This document shows, piece after piece, positions 58,693-64,000 of a stretch of 64,000 nt of DNA (its first letter is position 1; each line of letters starts with the position of its first letter). Below the pieces are notes generated by a model, which searched no databases, was not told where the DNA came from, and saw only the letters and a list, made by a program, of their open reading frames with translations. The position numbers and the translations under genes were made by a program. The stretch covers positions 18,527-82,526 of the forward strand of contig JAOPYH010000190.1 in assembly GCA_025964715.1 (NCBI GenBank). The letters are read 5' to 3'. Source of the DNA: Streptosporangiaceae bacterium (GTDB taxonomy: Bacteria > Actinomycetota > Actinomycetes > Streptosporangiales > Streptosporangiaceae).

Positions 58693-60138
58693 CTAGGACT
58701 CGTCGTAGCCGGCCAGGAACGCTTCCACGTCCGAGACCGGGCCCTCGAACCCGTAGTTGCGGAAGGCGTAGCCCTTCACCACGAAGGGCGCGCCGGCGTA
58801 GAACATCTCGTACTGATGGTGACGGCCGCCGAACTCACTGCCGGTCGCGTCCCACGCCAGCTTGAAGAGCTTGACCCGCTCACCCGCCGGCGCGTTCGGC
58901 GAGAACACGTAGCGGTCGATGTCGGCGCGGGTCTGCGGGTTCCGCATGTCCTCGACGCTGGAGGGCACCTGCAGCACGCCGCCGCCGACGAGGTCCCGCA
59001 GGATCGCGAGAGCCCGCGGGTAGATCTCCGCCTGGAGGCCCATCGCACCGTAGACCGCCCGCTTGCCCGGCAGCCAGAGGCCGCTGTCGTCCGGCTGGGC
59101 GGTGTACTCGGCCGCGAGCACGCCCGACTCGACCATGGCGGCGAGGCTGGCGAGCTCGCCGAGCTTCTCCACCACGCCGGGGAACTTGTCCACACCGTTG
59201 ACGGCCGCGACCTTGCGCGCGAGGCCGGCGATGAACTGCAGCTTCACCGCGAAGCGGATCTGCGCCTGCCAGTTGCCGAAGAGGTGCGCACCGGTGTCGA
59301 AGAACTGCCGGCGCAGGCCCACCACGTCGCGGAAGACGAAGACGCTCTCCCACGGGATGAAGACGTCGTCGAAGACCAGCAGCGCGTCGGTCTCGTCGTA
59401 GCGGGTGGTCAGCGGGTAGTCGTAGCCGCTGCTCGCCGCCGGGGCGTACGGACGGCGGCAGTAGAACTTGCGCCCGTCGGCGCCGACCGGCACGACGAAG
59501 CTCAGCGCGAAGTCGCGGTCGTTCTCGGTGAGGGGCTTGATGCACGAGACGAGGATGTCGTCGGCCACGGGGCCGCCGGTGGCGAGCATCTGCGCGCCGC
59601 GGACGACGATGCCGTCCTCGCGCTCCTCGACCACGCCGACCTGCACGAAGTCGCCGTCCCAGGCATGGGCGGTGGTGGCCCGGGAGACCTGCGGCGGGAT
59701 GATCGCGTAGGAGACGTAGCGGCTCTCGTTCAGCAGCTTCTTGTGGTAGGCCAGCACGTTCGCCGAGAAGTCGCGCTCGCCGGCGGAGAACGCCTCCGGG
59801 TGCGCGGCGAAGCCGGCCAGGAAGGCGCCCACGTGGTCTGGGCTGCGGCCGACCCAGCCGTGGGTGTGACGCGCCCAGGTCTCGGCGGCCTCCCGGTAGG
59901 CGGTGAGGTCCTCGCGGCTGCGCGGGACGCCGTAGACCCGGTTGGCCTGAGCTCCTGTCTCCGGCGCGGTGAAGGTCATCTTCGTGGCCGGGTCGGCGGC
60001 GAGGTCGAACAGCTCCGCGATCGTGTTCGCGATGGGGGCGAAGCCCGGGTGATTGGCGAGGTCCCGTACCCGCTCGCCGTCAACGTAGATCTCGCGGTCG
60101 TCATCGAGCGACGCGAGATAGTCCTGTCCAGTGCGCAT
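58693..60138 (-). CDS. HpaB-family FADH2-dependent monooxygenase
   Basis: MRTGQDYLASLDDDREIYVDGERV; HAWDGDFVQVGVVEEREDGIVVRGAQMLATGGPVADDILV; FDDVFIPWESVF. Confidence 0.93.
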   Translation of the reverse strand: MRTGQDYLASLDDDREIYVDGERVRDLANHPGFAPIANTIAELFDLAADPATKMTFTAPETGAQANRVYGVPRSREDLTAYREAAETWARHTHGWVGRSPDHVGAFLAGFAAHPEAFSAGERDFSANVLAYHKKLLNESRYVSYAIIPPQVSRATTAHAWDGDFVQVGVVEEREDGIVVRGAQMLATGGPVADDILVSCIKPLTENDRDFALSFVVPVGADGRKFYCRRPYAPAASSGYDYPLTTRYDETDALLVFDDVFIPWESVFVFRDVVGLRRQFFDTGAHLFGNWQAQIRFAVKLQFIAGLARKVAAVNGVDKFPGVVEKLGELASLAAMVESGVLAAEYTAQPDDSGLWLPGKRAVYGAMGLQAEIYPRALAILRDLVGGGVLQVPSSVEDMRNPQTRADIDRYVFSPNAPAGERVKLFKLAWDATGSEFGGRHHQYEMFYAGAPFVVKGYAFRNYGFEGPVSDVEAFLAGYDES

Positions 60139-60821
60139 TAGACGCTCCTCCTGCCGGTGGTTTCGTAGGCATGGGTAAGGCTGGTTCCGTCACCGAGCCG
60201 GAACTGGAGCCGCCAGGACGTCCCGAAGACGAACTCGCCGGTCAACAGCGGGAACGTCCCGCCAAAGACCACGACGTCGCCGTCGGTGTCCGGCAGCGCC
60301 ACCGCCAGCCGCTTCAGGAGATCGTCCGGGCTGCGCAGAGCGGCCAGCGTGCCGCTCTGGTAGGGCCGGCCGTCGACTTCGCTGCCGGCGGTGATGGCAT
60401 CCCAGTCGAACCCGGCCAGGTCGTCCGGCAGGGGCAGGATCACTTCGCCGAGGGGCTTGGGACACGCCGCCTTCGAGGAGGATATGTCCGTTTTCTCGAT
60501 CTCACGGTCCGTGTGGTCGGAGCCGATGCCCAGGTAGTGCCGGCCGCCGTGCCGGATGATGACCGGCTCGACCTCCCCGGAGGTGTCGTCGCTGCCGACG
60601 CTCACGACCGGCTCCGTGGTCAACAGCGCCGGGTCCAGGTCATAGAAGGTAGGCACGGTGGGGGGCGGCGGCACGCCGATGGCGGCGAGTTCGGCGATGT
60701 GCGCCGCGACCGCCTCCTCATCCCGCCCGGTGTAGCCGGCCACGATGAGCCGGGCAGGCACGATCTCCAGCGGTTCGGAGGTCGTGCTGAGCCGGAACCG
60801 CAGGGGGTTGGCTGTAGTCAT
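60138..60821 (-). CDS. DUF2848-like protein
   Basis: VSVGSDDTSGEVEPVIIRHGGRHYLGIGSDHTDREIEKTDISSSKAACPKPL. Confidence 0.75.
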   Translation of the reverse strand: MTTANPLRFRLSTTSEPLEIVPARLIVAGYTGRDEEAVAAHIAELAAIGVPPPPTVPTFYDLDPALLTTEPVVSVGSDDTSGEVEPVIIRHGGRHYLGIGSDHTDREIEKTDISSSKAACPKPLGEVILPLPDDLAGFDWDAITAGSEVDGRPYQSGTLAALRSPDDLLKRLAVALPDTDGDVVVFGGTFPLLTGEFVFGTSWRLQFRLGDGTSLTHAYETTGRRSV

Positions 60822-60824
60822 GTG

Positions 60825-61628
60825 TCACACCTCTTTCTTGGACATGGCCCGGCCGATGCGGCGATCCGCGAGGACGGGGAACTCCGCCCGTGCCGCCCCG
60901 ATCACCGCGGTATCGACATCGCAGAAGGTGATCCCCTCCTGCTCGCCGGCCTCGACCAGGACCTCGCCCCACGGATCCACGATCCGGCTGTGGCCGCCGA
61001 GCCGGACGCCGTCGGCCTGGTCGCCGACCGCGTTGCACGCGATCAGCACGACCTGTTCCTCGACGGCCCGGGCCGAGGTGAACAGCCGCCAGTGCGCGAG
61101 TCGCGCCGCGGGCCAGGCCGAGCACACCACGATGGACTCCGCGCCCTTGTCCACCAGAGCGCGATAGAGCTCGGGGAAGCGCAGGTCGTAGCAGGTGGTG
61201 GTGCCCAGACGGCCGAGCGCGGTCGGCACGGTCCCGATCTCCTCGCCGGGCGTCAGGAGCTCGGCCTCACGGGACTGATAGCCGAAAACGTGGATCTTAC
61301 GATACGTATGGGCGATCTCCCCGTCGGGCCCGATCAGGACGGCCGTGTTGTACAGCCGCCCGTCCGGGGCACGCTCGAGGACGCTCCCCATATGCAGATG
61401 GCAGCCCAGCCGACGGGCCCATTCGCGCGCCGCCGTGACGGTGTCGCCGTCCAGCGGCTCGGCGAACTCCGGGTAGGAGCCGAAGGCGAAGTAACCCGGG
61501 AGCCAGAGCTCCGGGAGCACGACCAGGTCCGCCCCGGCCGCGTCGGCGACCATGTCGGCGACGCGCTCTCTTCGGTCCGCCGCCGGCTCGCCGGCCGGGC
61601 TGGCCACCTGCACAAGTGCTGTTCTCAA
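60825..61628 (-). CDS. Carbon-nitrogen hydrolase (nitrilase superfamily)
   Basis: VVLPELWLPGYF; YRKIHVFGYQSREAELLTPGEE; TTCYDLRFPELYRAL (E-K-C triad). Confidence 0.93.
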   Translation of the reverse strand: MRTALVQVASPAGEPAADRRERVADMVADAAGADLVVLPELWLPGYFAFGSYPEFAEPLDGDTVTAAREWARRLGCHLHMGSVLERAPDGRLYNTAVLIGPDGEIAHTYRKIHVFGYQSREAELLTPGEEIGTVPTALGRLGTTTCYDLRFPELYRALVDKGAESIVVCSAWPAARLAHWRLFTSARAVEEQVVLIACNAVGDQADGVRLGGHSRIVDPWGEVLVEAGEQEGITFCDVDTAVIGAARAEFPVLADRRIGRAMSKKEV

Positions 61629-62380
61629 CGGTCGGAGCCACCCGCCGACGCGAGGAAGTCCAGCAGCTCGTTGTTGAACCTCTCACCGATCCGCTGTACG
61701 GCATGCGGGCTGCCGTCGAACAGCACCCGCCGGGCCGGCAGCTTCTCCGCCAGGACGTCGGCGACATCCTCGAATCCCGGAGTGCCGCCTCCGGTGACGA
61801 CCAGCTTAGGGAAGCCGGTGCGGGCCAGCTCCTCGAGCGGGACGCCGGTCTCCCACGGGCGCTCGGTCCGCAGGTTTCCCGCGGCCTCGGCGAGTGGTGC
61901 CGGAAGTGGCGAGGGCAGCTCCATCGAGACGTTCAGGGTCCGCAGGAACCCGGCCACGAACGACTCGAGGTCGTCGTCACCGTGCTCCTCCCAGTGCTTG
62001 CGCAGACCCTCGCGGAGCTTGTCGGCCTCGGGCCGCCCCACCGCGTTCGGCATGGCCGGCGGCTCGATGACCGTCAGCGACCAGACGGCCTCCGGGGCGA
62101 GCGCGGCGGCGCGCATGGCCACCACCCCGCCCATCGAGGTGCCGACCAGGTGCGCTCCGGACCCGAGCAGCTCGACGACGTCACGGGCGTCCCGGTCCGG
62201 ATCGACCCGGTCCGTACCCGGGCTGGGGCTGTAACCCCGGCGGTACGGCGCGATGATCCGGTAGCGGTCGGCCAGCACCTTCTGCTCGCCGAAGGCCGCC
62301 GCGGCCGAGCCGAGACTGCCGTGGACCATCACGATGGGCGGACCGGAGTCGCCCCACCGCTCCGCGGCGAGTTCACTCAT
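61625..62380 (-). CDS. Alpha/beta hydrolase
   Basis: GPPIVMVHGSLGSAAAAF; LVGTSMGGVVAMRAA. Confidence 0.9.
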   Translation of the reverse strand: MSELAAERWGDSGPPIVMVHGSLGSAAAAFGEQKVLADRYRIIAPYRRGYSPSPGTDRVDPDRDARDVVELLGSGAHLVGTSMGGVVAMRAAALAPEAVWSLTVIEPPAMPNAVGRPEADKLREGLRKHWEEHGDDDLESFVAGFLRTLNVSMELPSPLPAPLAEAAGNLRTERPWETGVPLEELARTGFPKLVVTGGGTPGFEDVADVLAEKLPARRVLFDGSPHAVQRIGERFNNELLDFLASAGGSDR

Positions 62381-62389
62381 CGAGGTCTC

Positions 62390-62812
62390 CTACTCCTGCG
62401 CTTCGGCGGCGGCGAAGACGCCCGGGTCCACGTCGAGCTGACGCGACTCGAACTTCCAGCCGTCCGCGGTCCGGACGGCGACGTCGTTGTAGACGCCCGA
62501 GGCGATGATGAACGGAGCCTTCACGACCTGGATCTTCACGACCAGGCTGTAGACGGTGGCGCGGTCGCCGTCGCCCTCGATGACGTAGTTGGTCAGGACG
62601 TGCCGTGCGCCGTCCTCCTTGCCGGCCTTGATGTGGCCGCGGATGAACTCCTTGATGGCCTCGTGGCCCTGGAAGGTCCCGTAGGTCGCGATGAACTTGC
62701 CCTCGGGGATCCAGCAGTCCGCCCACGCGTCGACCTCGTGCGCGTCGAGGTACTTCACGTGGATGTTGGAGAGCTCCTGGATAGCGATCTTGTCTGCAAC
62801 GGACAGGGACAT
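62390..62812 (-). CDS. SnoaL/NTF2-like protein
   Basis: KIAIQELSNIHVKYLDAHEVDAWADCWIPEGKFIATYGTFQGHEAIKEFIRG. Confidence 0.87.
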   Translation of the reverse strand: MSLSVADKIAIQELSNIHVKYLDAHEVDAWADCWIPEGKFIATYGTFQGHEAIKEFIRGHIKAGKEDGARHVLTNYVIEGDGDRATVYSLVVKIQVVKAPFIIASGVYNDVAVRTADGWKFESRQLDVDPGVFAAAEAQE

Positions 62813-62847
62813 GGACGGCTCCTAGTTGTAGTCCCGACGTCTCGAAA

Positions 62848-62875
62848 CTAGTGCACTAGTGTCTTGTATACAAGC
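62848..62875. promoter_or_regulatory. Two adjacent perfect palindromes ACTAGTGCACTAGT and CTTGTATACAAG, candidate GntR operator
   Basis: 62848-62861 and 62864-62875 in the divergent GntR/operon spacer. Confidence 0.7.
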
Positions 62876-62904
62876 CCCCCTGAGCTGCTGTGTAAGATGC
62901 CGGT

Positions 62905-63588
62905 GTGCCGAAACTGAGTGGAGTAGCCGCAGTCGAGCGCCCCCAGACCCTGGCCCGGAGCGCCTACCTACGCATTCAGCAGGCGATCAGGCACGGCGCG
63001 ATCGGCCACGGGCAGCTGTACTCGGAGAACGAGCTCGCCGAGACGCTCGGCATGTCCCGTACGCCCGTACGGGAGGCGCTCATCGCGCTCGCCCGCGAGG
63101 GGCTTGTGGAGATCTCCTCCCAGCGGGGCTTCCGCCTCCGGCAGCTCTCCGCCGACCAGCGCCAGGAGATCTTCGACCTCCGGCTCCTGCTGGAGCCGTT
63201 CGCCGTACGGAAGCTGGCCGCGACGGCCGGGCCGGCGGAGGTCCGCAAGCTACGCGAGCTCGTCGACGCGCAGGAGGAGTTGTCCGGCGAGGGAAAGCAG
63301 CAGCCCGCGTTCCTCGCGCTGGACGAGGACTTCCACCTGCTCATCCCCGAGCTGCTCGGCCTGGAGCGGACCCGCGACACCATGTCCAGCCTGCGCGGGG
63401 CGATGTGGCTGATGGGCTTCGAGGCCCTGGCCCTGCCGGAGCGGCACGCCGCCGTGATAGCCGAGCACCGGGCCGTGGTCGACGCCATCGCCGCCAACGA
63501 CCCCGAGACCGCCGCCACCGCCATGCAGGACCACATCACCAAGACCTCCGCCGCGGTGCTGCTGCCCGGCGAAGCCGGGCGGGAATGA
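62905..63588 (+). CDS. GntR-family (FCD) transcriptional regulator
   Basis: IRHGAIGHGQLYSENELAETLGMSRTPVREALIALAREGLVEISSQRGFRLRQL. Confidence 0.93.
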   Translation: MPKLSGVAAVERPQTLARSAYLRIQQAIRHGAIGHGQLYSENELAETLGMSRTPVREALIALAREGLVEISSQRGFRLRQLSADQRQEIFDLRLLLEPFAVRKLAATAGPAEVRKLRELVDAQEELSGEGKQQPAFLALDEDFHLLIPELLGLERTRDTMSSLRGAMWLMGFEALALPERHAAVIAEHRAVVDAIAANDPETAATAMQDHITKTSAAVLLPGEAGRE

Positions 63589-63610
63589 CTCGCGGGACCC
63601 ATCCACTCCC

Positions 63611-64000
63611 TCAGGCTCCGGCTCCGTCCGGGGCGGACGGACGCCTCGCCGTGGCCAGCAACTCGCGCTGGTGGCGCCAGGCTCCCACTGCGGCCGCGTG
63701 GTCCGGCCGGCCGGCGCCGGCCTGGAACGTGATGCCGCTGGTGATGGGCATGCCCACGTGCTCGTCGGCTTCCACGCTCGTCACCGTGAGCTCGAAGCAC
63801 TCCAGGTCCGCAGCCGGCGGGTCGGCCGGCCCGGGGGCCCGCAGACGCGCCGGCTCCGCCCGTACGTAGATGACGGACCCGGGGATCACCCTGGCCAGCA
63901 GCGCGCTGCCGCCCCGGCCGAGGTTGTGGGCCGTGCGCGAGCCGCGCCACAACGCGACCCGCAGGGTCCGCTCGTCGCACGCGAGCAGCTCTCCCGCACT
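63611..64000 (-). CDS. Partial hypothetical protein (possible flavin/PNPOx-like fold), truncated by window edge
   Basis: Open minus frame SAGELLACDERTLRVALWRGSRTAHNLGRGGSALLARVIPGSVIYVRAEPARL runs off the window. Confidence 0.55.
   Translation of the reverse strand, partial: SAGELLACDERTLRVALWRGSRTAHNLGRGGSALLARVIPGSVIYVRAEPARLRAPGPADPPAADLECFELTVTSVEADEHVGMPITSGITFQAGAGRPDHAAAVGAWRHQRELLATARRPSAPDGAGA

Noticed and set aside
58615-60141. 508-aa plus-strand ORF opposite the HpaB-like monooxygenase
   Set aside because: Shadow ORF; the minus strand encodes the conserved enzyme.
60171-62234. 687-aa plus-strand ORF
   Set aside because: Antisense to the DUF2848/nitrilase/hydrolase operon whose minus-strand products carry clear family motifs; a typical GC-rich shadow ORF.

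Overview
High-GC actinobacterial chromosome segment. Most of it is ordinary housekeeping and metabolic gene content: rsmI/PMT, a xylose-utilisation locus, purC, a sepX/glpR-rimJ-mogA-moaC-glp(moeA)-galU-5FTHF ligase block, a K+/H+ antiporter, mtnP, a PASTA kinase and a two-component flavin monooxygenase catabolic operon. Two tRNA-anchored accessory regions stand out. (i) About 18.3-24.5 kb: an XRE/PhyH-dioxygenase/kinase-like island ending in a decayed tyrosine integrase beside tRNA-Ala(CGC). (ii) About 36.57-45.57 kb: a tRNA-Arg(CCT) whose 44-47 bp 3' end occurs three times, bounding two tandem elements. One is a 2.4 kb VapBC element; the other is a 6.5 kb collapsed prophage in which a frameshifted tape-measure gene is fused to an integrase C-terminus. 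Other notable observations: a near-identical ~450 bp promoter plus signal-peptide duplication driving two secreted proteins with unrelated mature domains (46-47.4 kb); several genes with apparent internal deletion plus frameshift (kdgD-like, ArsR-SRPBCC, GH47); clear palindromic operators; and a small unlisted hydrophobic-protein gene. All family calls come from reading motifs in the translated sequence; no database searches were run. No CRISPR array or rRNA was seen.
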